Origin: D2472 sp964444385
Lineage (GTDB): Bacteria; Pseudomonadota; Gammaproteobacteria; Magnimaribacterales; D2472
Direction: 5' to 3'
Length of the DNA: 20,005 bases
Assembly (NCBI GenBank): GCA_964444385.1
Contig: CAYUHD010000024.1
Span: forward strand, 1-20,005
This document shows positions 7,315 to 15,406 of this stretch, in pieces. How positions within the stretch are numbered: position 1 is the first letter of the stretch; each line of letters opens with the position of its first letter. The notes under the pieces were generated by a model. It worked only from the letters and a program-made list of their open reading frames with translations, was not told where the DNA came from and did not search any database. The position numbers were made by a program, and so were the translations under genes.

Positions 7315-7770
7315 ATGTCTGAAAAATATACTCAACAGCAGGCAAAAACTGCAAAGCGGATAATCAAGTATTTTGCTAAATTTCAGGCAGCAATTTTCTT
7401 ATTAAGTAAGGGGAGGCTTTGGAATAAATGGCCTGGTGGTTTTCCAATTATGGTTGTTGAGACTAAAGGAGCCAAGACTAATAAAATTAGAAATATTCCT
7501 TTGATTTATGTTCATAAAGAAGGCATGCCTATACTTGTTGCCTCACTAGGAGGTATGCCAAAAAACCCCAATTGGTATTACAACGTTAAGGCTTATCCAG
7601 AATTAAAAATTTCTACCATCAATGGAGTTGGGAACTATCTTGCAAAAGAAGTGTCAAAAGAAAAAAAAGACGAGTTGTGGCCTTTAATTTGCTCATTCTA
7701 TCCAGATTATGAAACCTATCAGAACAATACCTCCAGAGAAATACCTGTTTTTTTGTGTAAGCAATTATGA
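7315..7770 (+). CDS. Deazaflavin (F420)-dependent nitroreductase family oxidoreductase
   Basis: This 151-residue protein matches the Ddn / FDOR split-barrel family. It has the ETKGAKTNKIRNIPLIY segment (49-65) in place of the usual TxGRKSGxxRxxPL, then ASLGGMPKNPNWYYNVKA (76-93), FYPDYETYQ (128-136) and REIPVFL at the end, in the normal order. Actinobacterial members reduce quinones or nitro compounds with reduced F420; others bind FMN, heme or biliverdin. F420 is uncommon in Gammaproteobacteria, so the cofactor here is uncertain. A basic N-terminal helix (residues 10-30) resembles the membrane-facing helix of Ddn. The stop overlaps the next start in ATGA (7767-7770), which couples it to the ABC transporter. 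The gene is first in the operon behind the TyrR-like palindrome and lacks a clear ribosome binding site. Confidence 0.8.
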   Translation: MSEKYTQQQAKTAKRIIKYFAKFQAAIFLLSKGRLWNKWPGGFPIMVVETKGAKTNKIRNIPLIYVHKEGMPILVASLGGMPKNPNWYYNVKAYPELKISTINGVGNYLAKEVSKEKKDELWPLICSFYPDYETYQNNTSREIPVFLCKQL

Positions 7771-8450
7771 ACCTAATAGAAGTAAGTAATATTACTAAGG
7801 ATTATTCGCTAGGCACACAAACGGTCGAAGCTTTAAGAGGCGTAAGTTTTGGTATAGAGAAGGGTGAATTTATCGCTATTATGGGGCCATCAGGATCTGG
7901 TAAATCAACTTTAATGAATATCATAGGATGTCTTGATAGTCCAACAAGTGGAACATACCATCTTAATCAACAAGAGGTGAGTGCTTTGAATGGGGATGAA
8001 CTGGCTAGAATTAGAAATAAAGAAATTGGTTTCGTATTTCAAACTTTTCATTTATTAGCTCGTAATAGTGCTCTTGATAATGTAATGCTCCCATTAAAAT
8101 ATGCAGGTGTTGGTAAAGCAGATCAACTTAACAGAGCAAAAGATACACTATCTCAAGTGGGGCTTGAATCTAGAATGAGTCACCAACCTTCCGAGCTTTC
8201 AGGAGGGCAGCAACAAAGAGTTGCGATAGCAAGAGCATTAGTAAATAACCCATCTATTTTGTTTGCTGATGAGCCGACGGGAAATTTAGACAGCCAAACA
8301 GGATATGAGGTTATGCAACTTTTCCATAATCTACACAAGCAAGGCCAGACTATTATTCTCATTACTCACGAAAATGAGATTGCCGCTAAAGCTCAAAGAA
8401 CGATATTTATTAAAGATGGTTTGATAGAATCAGACATAAGAAAGGAATAA
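7767..8450 (+). CDS. MacB/LolD-type ABC transporter ATPase
   Basis: This 227-residue ATP-binding subunit powers a periplasm-facing export or mechanotransmission complex. All nucleotide-binding motifs are intact: Walker A GPSGSGKS (40-47), Q-loop Q92, signature LSGGQ (144-148), Walker B ILFADE (164-169), D-loop NLD and switch H201. GNLDSQTGYEVM and FHLLARNSALDNVMLPL are typical of the MacB/LolD/FtsE class. The permease is encoded separately (9653-10858), unlike fused E. coli MacB. It overlaps the FDOR gene by 4 bases and is followed 2 bases later by the adaptor gene, so the set is one operon. Confidence 0.93.
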   Translation: MNLIEVSNITKDYSLGTQTVEALRGVSFGIEKGEFIAIMGPSGSGKSTLMNIIGCLDSPTSGTYHLNQQEVSALNGDELARIRNKEIGFVFQTFHLLARNSALDNVMLPLKYAGVGKADQLNRAKDTLSQVGLESRMSHQPSELSGGQQQRVAIARALVNNPSILFADEPTGNLDSQTGYEVMQLFHNLHKQGQTIILITHENEIAAKAQRTIFIKDGLIESDIRKE

Positions 8451-8452
8451 CT

Positions 8453-9649
8453 ATGAAATATTTAATGACTCGCAAGATTAGTTTATTTTTATTACTTATT
8501 TTGATTGTGAGCTGTGGCGGTGACAGGGAAGAAGAAGAGTTTAAGTTTTATACTTTAAAAGAAGCTGGATCTCAACAGCTTGAGCTCACCGTTGAAGCCT
8601 CTGGAACAGTAGAGGCTATTTCGTCAATTGAAATAAAATCAAAGGCATCTGGTCAAATCCTTTTTCTGGGTGCAGAAATCGGAGATTATATTGATGAGGG
8701 AGTTGTTCTTGCAAGAATAGATCAAAGAACACCAACCAATACCCTTGCTCAGGCAAATGCCGATCTTGAGGTATCTAAAGTTCGTTTAAGCAATGCAAAG
8801 AATCAATTTGAGCGTTCTAAAAAATTGCATGATGAGGGCAATATCTCTGATAAATCATTTGAAGATGCTCAAGAATCTTTTTCTTCTGCAAGAGCTCAGC
8901 TTGTGAGAGCAGAGGTATTTTTAGAGAATGCTCGTATTGCCCTTGATGATACAAGCGTGAGATCGCCAATTGCAGGCACTGTAATTAGCAGAGCAGCGGA
9001 AGTTGGACAGGTAATAACCTCACCAACATCAGCTGTAGGCGGCGGAACTTTATTAATGGAGATGGCAGATCTGAATAAGGTGCGAGTGAGAGCATTAATA
9101 GATGAAATTGACATTGGTAAGATTACTATTGGTCAAGAAGTCACTTTAAAAGTTTCAGCGTATCGAAATAAAAAATTTATAGGAGTTGTGTCTAAAATAG
9201 AGCCCATGTCAAAAATTGATCAGAACGTAACAACATTTCCTGTATTAATAGATATCGAAAATAAAGATAATTTATTGCTGATTGGTATGAATACAGATGT
9301 TGAGATTGAAATCTTAAATGAGGAAGTTGCTTTAGCTCTTCCGGCAGGTTCGCTCAGGACTAGAAAGGATATTGGCTCTGTTGCACCTTTGTTGGGTATT
9401 AAAGAGAGCGAGTTAAATAATTTTTTAGCAAAAAGAGTTGAAGGTGAAAATTTTGATGCATTTATAGTTCTAAAGAAGACTAAGAAGGGCGTAAAGCCAA
9501 CTTGGATTAAAGTTGGAAAAACTGATTTAAATTATGTTGAAGTGAAAGAAGGTATTTATAAAAAAGAAGTTGTCTATGTTCTTCCAAGCGAGGGACTTAT
9601 AAAATATCAACAAAGGTTTTCAGAGCGTATTAAAAGTAGATTTGGTTAG
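8453..9649 (+). CDS. MacA-like periplasmic adaptor lipoprotein
   Basis: This 398-residue membrane fusion (HlyD/MacA) family protein links an inner-membrane ABC pump to an outer-membrane channel. The N-terminus has basic residues, a hydrophobic core and a lipobox IVSC, so C21 is a likely lipidation site, followed by an acidic tether (GGDREEEE). The barrel-sandwich domain follows (GTVEAISSIEIKSKASGQI, then the second half after SPIAGTVISR), split by an alpha-helical hairpin at about residues 95-165. Beta-barrel and membrane-proximal domains complete it. MacA of E. coli has a transmembrane anchor, so a lipid anchor is a variation. AAGGA at 8442-8446 supports the ATG at 8453. It sits between its ATPase and permease genes. 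No TolC-type outer membrane gene is in the window. Confidence 0.88.
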   Translation: MKYLMTRKISLFLLLILIVSCGGDREEEEFKFYTLKEAGSQQLELTVEASGTVEAISSIEIKSKASGQILFLGAEIGDYIDEGVVLARIDQRTPTNTLAQANADLEVSKVRLSNAKNQFERSKKLHDEGNISDKSFEDAQESFSSARAQLVRAEVFLENARIALDDTSVRSPIAGTVISRAAEVGQVITSPTSAVGGGTLLMEMADLNKVRVRALIDEIDIGKITIGQEVTLKVSAYRNKKFIGVVSKIEPMSKIDQNVTTFPVLIDIENKDNLLLIGMNTDVEIEILNEEVALALPAGSLRTRKDIGSVAPLLGIKESELNNFLAKRVEGENFDAFIVLKKTKKGVKPTWIKVGKTDLNYVEVKEGIYKKEVVYVLPSEGLIKYQQRFSERIKSRFG

Positions 9650-9652
9650 ATT

Positions 9653-10858
9653 ATGATCCTTCAAGAATCAATTACCACAGCCGTTGATTCAATCAGGGCT
9701 AATTTATTAAGATCTCTCTTAACTACAATTGCGATAGTTATTGGAACAGCATCTGTCATAGCAATGGTTGGTATCGGCTCGAGCGCTCAAAGGGCAATTG
9801 ATGATTCTATAACAAATGCATCTGCCAGAACTTTAGCAGTTTATCCATCAAGAGCCCGCGGAACACAGAAAATTAGTACAGCCCCACTTTCAATCTCTGA
9901 TGCTGATGCACTGATTAAAGATAAAGAAATTAATTGGAGAATTGCCCCTGAGATTCGTGGGAGCAAATCGCTTAAGTATCAAAATGAAAGCATTAGTATT
10001 CAAGTCATAGGGGCTAGAGAAGATTATTTAAATATTCAAGGATATGAGATTGATAAGGGAGTTTTTTTTACAGAAAGAGATGATTTAGCAAGAAAACGAT
10101 ATGCTGTCTTAGGCTCAAGCGTTGGAACAGAACTTAAAACATCTTCAAAAGCTTTGGTTGATAAGGATATTGATCTTGGTGGAGTGACGTTTAAAGTTAT
10201 TGGCGTTGTTAACTCTGAAGGATCTTCAGGCTGGTCTAATCCAGATGAACAGATTTATATCCCTTTGCTTACAGCATCCGATAGGGTTTTTGGAAGAGAC
10301 AGAGTTGATGCAATTCGAGTAGAAGTTCCAAATACTTATACACCAGAAGAAGCTATGATTTCAATTGAAAGGATTCTTAGAAGAGAGCATGATATAGGCC
10401 CAGGTGAAGAAAATAATTTTAGAATAAATGATTGGTCACAATTTACTGATTTACAAAAACAGGCAACAGCAATTTTTTCAGCTTTACTTATTGGTATAGC
10501 AGGGATCAGTCTCATGGTTGGTGGAATAGGTGTAATGAATATTATGCTAGTCTCTGTAACTGAGAGAACAAGAGAAATAGGCTTAAGAAAAGCATTAGGA
10601 GCAACGCATCAGGCGATATTACTTCAATTTATTATTGAAGCTGTGACCTTATGTATTATTGGCGGAATTATTGGAGTTATTTTTGGTTCCAGCCTATATT
10701 TTTTAGTAACAGTTTTTCAAGACTGGGTCTTTACTATTCCTTTTTCTGCTATTTTAGGCTCAGTTATGTTTTCTGCTTTTGTTGGGTTATTTTTTGGTAT
10801 TTGGCCTGCAAGAAAAGCGGCACAGTTAGAACCAGCAGTAGCACTTCGTTACGAATAA
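9653..10858 (+). CDS. MacB/FtsX-type ABC transporter permease
   Basis: This 401-residue permease has the MacB topology: one N-terminal transmembrane helix (about 20-42), a large periplasmic region (about 45-270), then three C-terminal helices (about 272-298, 320-347 and 365-388). The FtsX-domain signature GGIGVMNIMLVSVTERTREI followed by GLRKALGA is present, as is the closing segment WPARKAAQLEPAVALRYE. The class is mechanotransmission: it pumps substrates from the periplasm or extracts lipoproteins rather than moving them through a membrane channel. It starts 3 bases after the adaptor stop. The separate ATPase is encoded upstream (7767-8450). Known MacAB substrates are macrolides, heme precursors, peptides and toxins; the substrate here is unknown. 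Confidence 0.92.
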   Translation: MILQESITTAVDSIRANLLRSLLTTIAIVIGTASVIAMVGIGSSAQRAIDDSITNASARTLAVYPSRARGTQKISTAPLSISDADALIKDKEINWRIAPEIRGSKSLKYQNESISIQVIGAREDYLNIQGYEIDKGVFFTERDDLARKRYAVLGSSVGTELKTSSKALVDKDIDLGGVTFKVIGVVNSEGSSGWSNPDEQIYIPLLTASDRVFGRDRVDAIRVEVPNTYTPEEAMISIERILRREHDIGPGEENNFRINDWSQFTDLQKQATAIFSALLIGIAGISLMVGGIGVMNIMLVSVTERTREIGLRKALGATHQAILLQFIIEAVTLCIIGGIIGVIFGSSLYFLVTVFQDWVFTIPFSAILGSVMFSAFVGLFFGIWPARKAAQLEPAVALRYE

Positions 10859-10861
10859 TAC

Positions 10862-11956
10862 ATGAGAGTTATTCAATTACTTCCGGAACTTAAAATCGGT
10901 GGTGTTGAGCGTGGCACAGTAGATCTTTCTGATCATCTTAAAAAATTAGGTCATGAATCTGCTGTAATTTCTGCTGGAGGGGGACTACTAAGTTTATTGA
11001 ACGATCATGGTGCTAAACATTACACCCTCCCAATAGCTAAAAAGAATATTACAGCTTTATTTCAGGTAAAAAATTTAAGAAAAATTTATTCAGAGTTTCA
11101 ACCAGATATAGTTCATGTCCGTTCAAGATTTCCTGCATGGATAAATTACTTGGCATTAAAAAATTTCAATAAAAAAAAACCAATTGTTGTATCTACATTC
11201 CATGGTCTGTATAGCAAGCCTTTTTATAGCAAATCAATGTCTTATGCAGATGAAGTGATTGCAATTTCGCGAACGGTTGAAGATTACATTAAGCAAAACT
11301 ACCAAGTTGATGAGTCCAATTTGCATTTAATTTATCGAGGGTGTGATCTTGAAGTATTTAATACCAAGCCATTAACTGAAGAATGGAAAGAAACATGGTT
11401 TAAAGAGTTTCCTCAAACTAAAAACAAAATTATCCTTAACTTGCCTGGCAGGATTACAGGATGGAAAGGGATAGAAAGTTTCGTTGATTTATTCACTCAT
11501 ATAGATACAACAAAGTTTCATGGAATTATTCCAGGCCCAGTTGCTAATAATAAAAAGAATTATTTTCAATCTTTAAAAAAATCTATTAAAGCAAACAACC
11601 TTTCTGATCACATCACTTTTTGCGGAGCAAGATCTGATATTTCAGATGTTTATAAAATTTCGGATATAGTTTTGAATTTATCATCAAAGCCAGAACCTTT
11701 TGGCAGAACAATTATTGAGGCTGCTGCCTGTGGTAGCCTTGTTATGGGGTGGGACAGAGGGGGTGTCAAAGAATCAATTGAATCAATAAATGCATTTGGT
11801 TTGGTAGAGTATGGGAATATTCAGATGCTTGTTAAAAAAATTGATCAAGTCTTAAGCGCATCTCCACCTGAATTTATACCTAAGAAATTTACAAAAGAGC
11901 ATTTAGTTAATGCAACTATCAATGTTTATGAGTTGGCATTAAGCAAAGCACCATAA
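10862..11956 (+). CDS. GT4-family glycosyltransferase
   Basis: This 364-residue GT-B fold glycosyltransferase probably acts in cell-envelope glycan or LPS core synthesis. The N-domain opens with LLPELKIGGVERGTVDL. HVRSRFPAW and STFHGLYS mark the acceptor side. The C-domain has PGRITGWKG (195-203) and the EX7E motif (E278 and E286 in EPFGRTIIEA) that binds the sugar nucleotide. Retaining chemistry with a UDP- or GDP-sugar is expected of the family. It begins 3 bases after the permease stop, so it is in the transporter operon even though its role seems to belong with the next two glycosyltransferase genes. Its last 31 bases overlap the 3' end of the convergent gene. Confidence 0.9.
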   Translation: MRVIQLLPELKIGGVERGTVDLSDHLKKLGHESAVISAGGGLLSLLNDHGAKHYTLPIAKKNITALFQVKNLRKIYSEFQPDIVHVRSRFPAWINYLALKNFNKKKPIVVSTFHGLYSKPFYSKSMSYADEVIAISRTVEDYIKQNYQVDESNLHLIYRGCDLEVFNTKPLTEEWKETWFKEFPQTKNKIILNLPGRITGWKGIESFVDLFTHIDTTKFHGIIPGPVANNKKNYFQSLKKSIKANNLSDHITFCGARSDISDVYKISDIVLNLSSKPEPFGRTIIEAAACGSLVMGWDRGGVKESIESINAFGLVEYGNIQMLVKKIDQVLSASPPEFIPKKFTKEHLVNATINVYELALSKAP

Positions 11957-12903
11957 ATAGCTTTTGTTTTCTTAGCGGCTTTTGAAATTGAATATTCTTC
12001 AATTAAAGCTGCCTTTATACCTTCCATATTCAGCTGAGACAAAAGTGGAACCATCTCTTCTAGAAGAGCTTGTAAACTGTTTTGATCATCTGGTTCTGAT
12101 AGGCATTCGCTAGGAATTAAATCCGGAATCATGCCAACTCTTGATGCAAGAACTGGAATCTCATGATTAATTGCCTCCAATACAACTCTTGGACCTCCTT
12201 CTCGAAGACTCGATACAATAAGCCCACTGGCACTTTTATATTTGTCTTCAATTGAGTTGTAATTACAATTTGTAATTATGTCAATGCGATCTGTAAGAGC
12301 ATGATCGATAATTAGCTGATTTAACTTTTCTTCTTCAGGACCAGAGCCAATGATTTCTAACTGTTTATCGATATTGACCCAGCTTCTTATTAGCTGATCA
12401 AAACCTTTAACTTTTTCAAGTCTGCCTATTGAGATAATGGGTCCTTTGCGTGTAGATGACTCGCCTGCATGTGATGGATTAAACCAATTAGGAATATAGG
12501 TACTTCCAGGAATGCCATTAATGAGTTTTTTGTTGACACCTATTACAGCATCCATATTTGTAAATGCATAATTACTCTTTTTATGACCATGTATGGTGGA
12601 AACAATTTTGATATTGCTGAAAGTTTTAACCCATTTTCCAATGGTGCTGGCTTTAGCACCATGGCAATGTAATATAGATATATTATTTCTATGGAGATAC
12701 TTAATTAATTTGTATGTATTGAATGGAGAATATCTTGATCCTATATTTAATGATGTAGTTTTAATTCCGTACATATGAGCATGAATGGATTCATCACAAA
12801 TAATGACTTGATCTGATTCTTCAGACATGCTCGATGCTAATTCATAAACATGCTGTTCAATCCCTGCAAAAATTTTACTTGATATTAAATGAGCTATTTT
12901 CAT
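11926..12903 (-). CDS. GT4-family glycosyltransferase
   Basis: This 325-residue GT-B glycosyltransferase has a family-4 layout: N-terminal HLISSKIFAGIEQHVYEL (5-22), acceptor-side ILHCHGAKAS (77-86) and STIHGHKKS, donor-side ISIGRLEKVKGFDQLI (157-172), and the EX7E motif E235/E243 in REGGPRVVLEA. The sugar and acceptor are unknown; envelope polysaccharide or LPS core is the usual role for such clustered enzymes. Its start overlaps the stop of the ELM1-like gene by 4 bases (12900-12903), so the pair is translationally coupled. Its 3' end runs 31 bases into the convergent glycosyltransferase. Confidence 0.9.
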   Translation of the reverse strand: MKIAHLISSKIFAGIEQHVYELASSMSEESDQVIICDESIHAHMYGIKTTSLNIGSRYSPFNTYKLIKYLHRNNISILHCHGAKASTIGKWVKTFSNIKIVSTIHGHKKSNYAFTNMDAVIGVNKKLINGIPGSTYIPNWFNPSHAGESSTRKGPIISIGRLEKVKGFDQLIRSWVNIDKQLEIIGSGPEEEKLNQLIIDHALTDRIDIITNCNYNSIEDKYKSASGLIVSSLREGGPRVVLEAINHEIPVLASRVGMIPDLIPSECLSEPDDQNSLQALLEEMVPLLSQLNMEGIKAALIEEYSISKAAKKTKAIYGALLNANS

Positions 12904-13871
12904 TCTTGAGGATTGATAAATTTTATTATAGAAAAAGCTATTTTCTCAACTTCTGCAAGAGGTTCAAAATGCGCAGAGGGGTTTTCAATTTTAGAAATGT
13001 TTGTGCCTCCTTTCTTTTTAATAATGCTCACAAGACCCACTCTCTTTAAATCTACTAACTTATTCATAGATTCTCTTATTTTCTTGGTACCAAAAATCCG
13101 TCTGTATTTTGGATCCTCTATTTGAATTAGATAGGTTTTACCATGTGCAGATAGTGCCTCAAATACAAGGTTTGAGCTATCCGGTGTTACAAATTTTAAA
13201 GCCGATTGATTTAGGCTGTCTTGAAATGTATCGGACCCAGGAGAATCCAAATCAATAAAGTTAGCGTTAGAGTACTGATTTAACTCTTGTTTTATTTTTA
13301 AGTTAATAACATCAGGCGTCCTGCGAGAATTAAAAATTTTAAACTCATAGTTTGGATACACACTTAAAATATAATGCAGTTGTTTCATTAAAATTTCTTT
13401 ATTAAATTTATAATGTTTGCTCAATCCTCCAATAGCTATTATTGCCTGATTTTTATTGACTGGAGTATGGGATGGTGATGCGAGAGACCCTTGAAATGTA
13501 ATAACATTTTTGGGAAGTCTTCTTTTATGAAAATCATGCTTTGGAGCACAAATTAAATCAAAGGAATTAACTTCATAGGTTGGACGCAAGATGGCTATTG
13601 AAGTTGCATGCTTGCCATAATTCTTTTTTAAGTATTTTTTTGATTTAAGAATTCTTGAGTAAACCTTGTGCCCCGCGCCAATCAATATAATTGATTGATC
13701 AGTTTCGGCTAATTTAGAAAAAATTGACTTAGAACTATTTAAAGGAGTTTCAGTTTTAGAACAATCAATAGAGGTCAATGAAAAGACTAATTCTTGTTTA
13801 AGTTGATTCAATAAAGCATCAACTTGTTTCAGGTGTCCAGTAATTGAATCTTTAAACCAGTAAATATGCAT
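12900..13871 (-). CDS. ELM1/GtrOC1-family putative glycosyltransferase
   Basis: This 323-residue protein resembles the family named after the plant mitochondrial fission factor ELM1, whose bacterial members are considered GT-B-like glycosyltransferases of LPS or capsule loci. Features are LIGAGHKVYSRIL (63-75), LRPTYEVNSFDLICAPKHD (95-113), IIAIGGLSKHYKFN (144-157), NSRRTPDV (181-188) and VTPDSSNLVFEALS (228-241), all in family order. The last is equivalent to the 'VTEDSVSM..EA' donor-site motif. In bacteria the family is not linked to organelle fission. It leads a two-gene leftward operon with the GT4 gene. The region upstream holds a metallophosphoesterase-like remnant. Confidence 0.8.
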   Translation of the reverse strand: MHIYWFKDSITGHLKQVDALLNQLKQELVFSLTSIDCSKTETPLNSSKSIFSKLAETDQSIILIGAGHKVYSRILKSKKYLKKNYGKHATSIAILRPTYEVNSFDLICAPKHDFHKRRLPKNVITFQGSLASPSHTPVNKNQAIIAIGGLSKHYKFNKEILMKQLHYILSVYPNYEFKIFNSRRTPDVINLKIKQELNQYSNANFIDLDSPGSDTFQDSLNQSALKFVTPDSSNLVFEALSAHGKTYLIQIEDPKYRRIFGTKKIRESMNKLVDLKRVGLVSIIKKKGGTNISKIENPSAHFEPLAEVEKIAFSIIKFINPQE

Positions 13872-13927
13872 TAAATTGTTACTATTTTTCTGCCTCGATG
13901 TAAAAACTATATTGTTTAATTCATTTT

Positions 13928-14062
13928 ATGAGACAGCAAGCTCATCATAGAACAATTTTTCTTTCCGATATAGACTTAGGAGCAAGCGGGCATGGCCAGC
14001 CCGCTCTAATTGGTATTAGGGAAAAATTTAGAGGAAAATTTTTAACCAACTTACTCCTTTGA
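13928..14062 (+). pseudogene. Possible N-terminal remnant of an LpxH-like metallophosphoesterase
   Basis: A 44-codon frame begins MRQQAHHRTIFLSDIDLG. The stretch RTIFLSDIDLG is very close to the opening of UDP-2,3-diacylglucosamine diphosphatase-like calcineurin phosphoesterases, which typically read 'RT(V/I)(F/W)(I/L)SD(I/V)HLGT'. The metal-binding His of DxH is Asp here. Similarity fades after about 30 residues and a TGA ends the frame at 14060-14062. No continuation is visible in other frames downstream, so the remainder of the gene appears deleted or decayed. Such phosphoesterases act on lipid A precursors or related phospholipids, and the neighbouring glycosyltransferases make a former envelope gene plausible. 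The identification rests on a short motif only, and a chance match is possible. Confidence 0.4.
13985..14005 (+). other. GC-rich hairpin in an AT-rich gap
   Basis: AGCGGGC (13985-13991) pairs perfectly with GCCCGCT (13999-14005) around the 7-base loop ATGGCCA. No T-run follows on either strand, so it is not a standard terminator. It lies inside the putative phosphoesterase remnant and may simply reflect older coding sequence. Apart from this, the remnant and the promoter below, the 13872-14208 gap shows no gene. Confidence 0.5.
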
Positions 14063-14135
14063 CACATAAGATTTAAATAAGTTCATACTTTCTATAAATT
14101 ATTCAAGCTTCTTCAAAAATACAACTCATAGAATT

Positions 14136-14163
14136 TTGAAAAAATAGTCTATGTGTATATTAT
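14136..14163 (+). promoter_or_regulatory. Putative promoter of the HsaA-KshA-KstD cluster
   Basis: TTGAAA (14136-14141) and TATTAT (14158-14163) are 16 bases apart, each 5 of 6 to the sigma70 consensus, giving a start near 14170. A clear ribosome binding site AGGGG (14198-14202) lies 6 bases before the ATG at 14209. The DNA between is nearly all A and T. Confidence 0.35.
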
Positions 14164-14208
14164 TAATATATATATTTTTAAATTTTTCTAAGTTTATAGG
14201 GGCTTAAG

Positions 14209-15387
14209 ATGACAAAAAATTCTATACCATCTGCTGATGAGTTATATAAAAGAGCTCGAGATATAAAACCTGCACTTGAAAGCAGGGCAGAAGAAACTGC
14301 AAATTTAAGAAAACTTCCTGATGAAACAATCCAAGATTTTAAAGATTTAGGTTTTTTTAAAATACTTCAACCTATTCGATGGGGTGGTTATGAAATGGAT
14401 CCTGTCGTTTTTTATAAGGTGACTAGTATACTTGCTGAAGCTTGTATGTCGTCAGCATGGGTTTTTTCTATTGTGGCTGTGCATAATTGGCAAATTTCTG
14501 TTTTTGATGAACAAGCACAACAAGATGTATGGGGGGAAGATAACTCTGTTCTAATTTCATCTTCATATGCCCCAAAAGGAATTGCAAAACCTGAGGGGGA
14601 TGGTTACAGAGTTTCTGGAGAATGGGATTGGTCATCAGGGAGTGATCATTGTGATTGGTTTTTTGGTGGCGCTGTTTTAGATCCCTCAGTTGGATTTAAT
14701 AGTTTTGTAACTTTATTAATACCCAGAGATGATTATGAAATCATTGATAATTGGCATGTATACGGTCTAAAAGGCACAGGCAGTAAAAGAATCAAGGTTG
14801 ATGGAGCTTTTGTTCCAAATTATAGAATTCATTATCTAAAAGATGCATTTTTAACAAATAGCCCAGGAAATAAAACAAATCCTGGTCCCTTGTATAAATT
14901 TCCCTTTGGTCAGGTTTTCACTCATTCAGTAGCTATACCTTCGCTTGGTGCATATAAAGGTGCCTTAGACTGTTTTATTGAAGGTGCTAGATCTAGGGTA
15001 TCTAGTTTTGGAGTCGAAGCAAAAACTAATCCCCTAACTTCAACTTTAATATCTGAAATCACTTTAGAAATTGATGAAATGTGGAATACTGTAGAGGCTA
15101 ACTTTAAAGTTATGCAGAATGCGGTGAATACTTCAAAAGAAATAGATATTAATGATCGAATTAAATTTCGATATCAAGTCGGTGTAATTAATGATCGTTG
15201 TGTAGCTGGCGCTTTGAGACTGGTTAAGGCAAGTGGAGGTGCAAGTGTTTTTCTTGGCCATAAAGTAATGAATAAGTTTATAGATATTATGACAACCCAA
15301 GTTCATGTTGCTAACATTTCTGATCCTTTTGCAATTGACTATGGTTTAAGCGTGTTAGGTGGTGAGACTGAAAATTTAATGCTTTAA
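14209..15387 (+). CDS. HsaA-like flavin-dependent monooxygenase
   Basis: This 392-residue protein has the acyl-CoA dehydrogenase fold but matches the two-component flavin monooxygenases. These include HsaA, which hydroxylates the phenolic secosteroid 3-HSA in cholesterol breakdown, and HpaB/DszC relatives. Diagnostic stretches are LRKLPDETIQDFKDLGFF (33-50), SSAWVFSIVAVHNW (81-94) with FDEQAQQDVWG, GEWDWSSGSDHCDW (137-150) and WHVYGLKGTGSKRIKV (182-197). The acyl-CoA dehydrogenase catalytic YEGT motif is absent, as expected for an oxygenase. HsaA of Mycobacterium is about the same length. The enzyme needs reduced flavin from a partner reductase (HsaB), which is not in the window. Directly downstream are KshA- and KstD-like genes, the two enzymes that in known pathways create the HsaA substrate, which strengthens the call. 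Confidence 0.85.
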   Translation: MTKNSIPSADELYKRARDIKPALESRAEETANLRKLPDETIQDFKDLGFFKILQPIRWGGYEMDPVVFYKVTSILAEACMSSAWVFSIVAVHNWQISVFDEQAQQDVWGEDNSVLISSSYAPKGIAKPEGDGYRVSGEWDWSSGSDHCDWFFGGAVLDPSVGFNSFVTLLIPRDDYEIIDNWHVYGLKGTGSKRIKVDGAFVPNYRIHYLKDAFLTNSPGNKTNPGPLYKFPFGQVFTHSVAIPSLGAYKGALDCFIEGARSRVSSFGVEAKTNPLTSTLISEITLEIDEMWNTVEANFKVMQNAVNTSKEIDINDRIKFRYQVGVINDRCVAGALRLVKASGGASVFLGHKVMNKFIDIMTTQVHVANISDPFAIDYGLSVLGGETENLML

Positions 15388-15406
15388 TTCAATAGAATGG
15401 AACAAT

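Noticed and set aside
10651..10893. 80-codon rightward frame across the permease end
   Set aside because: It is an alternate frame of the permease and glycosyltransferase genes, rich in Trp, Tyr, Phe and Cys as expected of a shifted membrane-protein frame.
12593..13125. Several 60-70 codon rightward frames
   Set aside because: All are antisense to the two leftward glycosyltransferase genes, which have clear family motifs.
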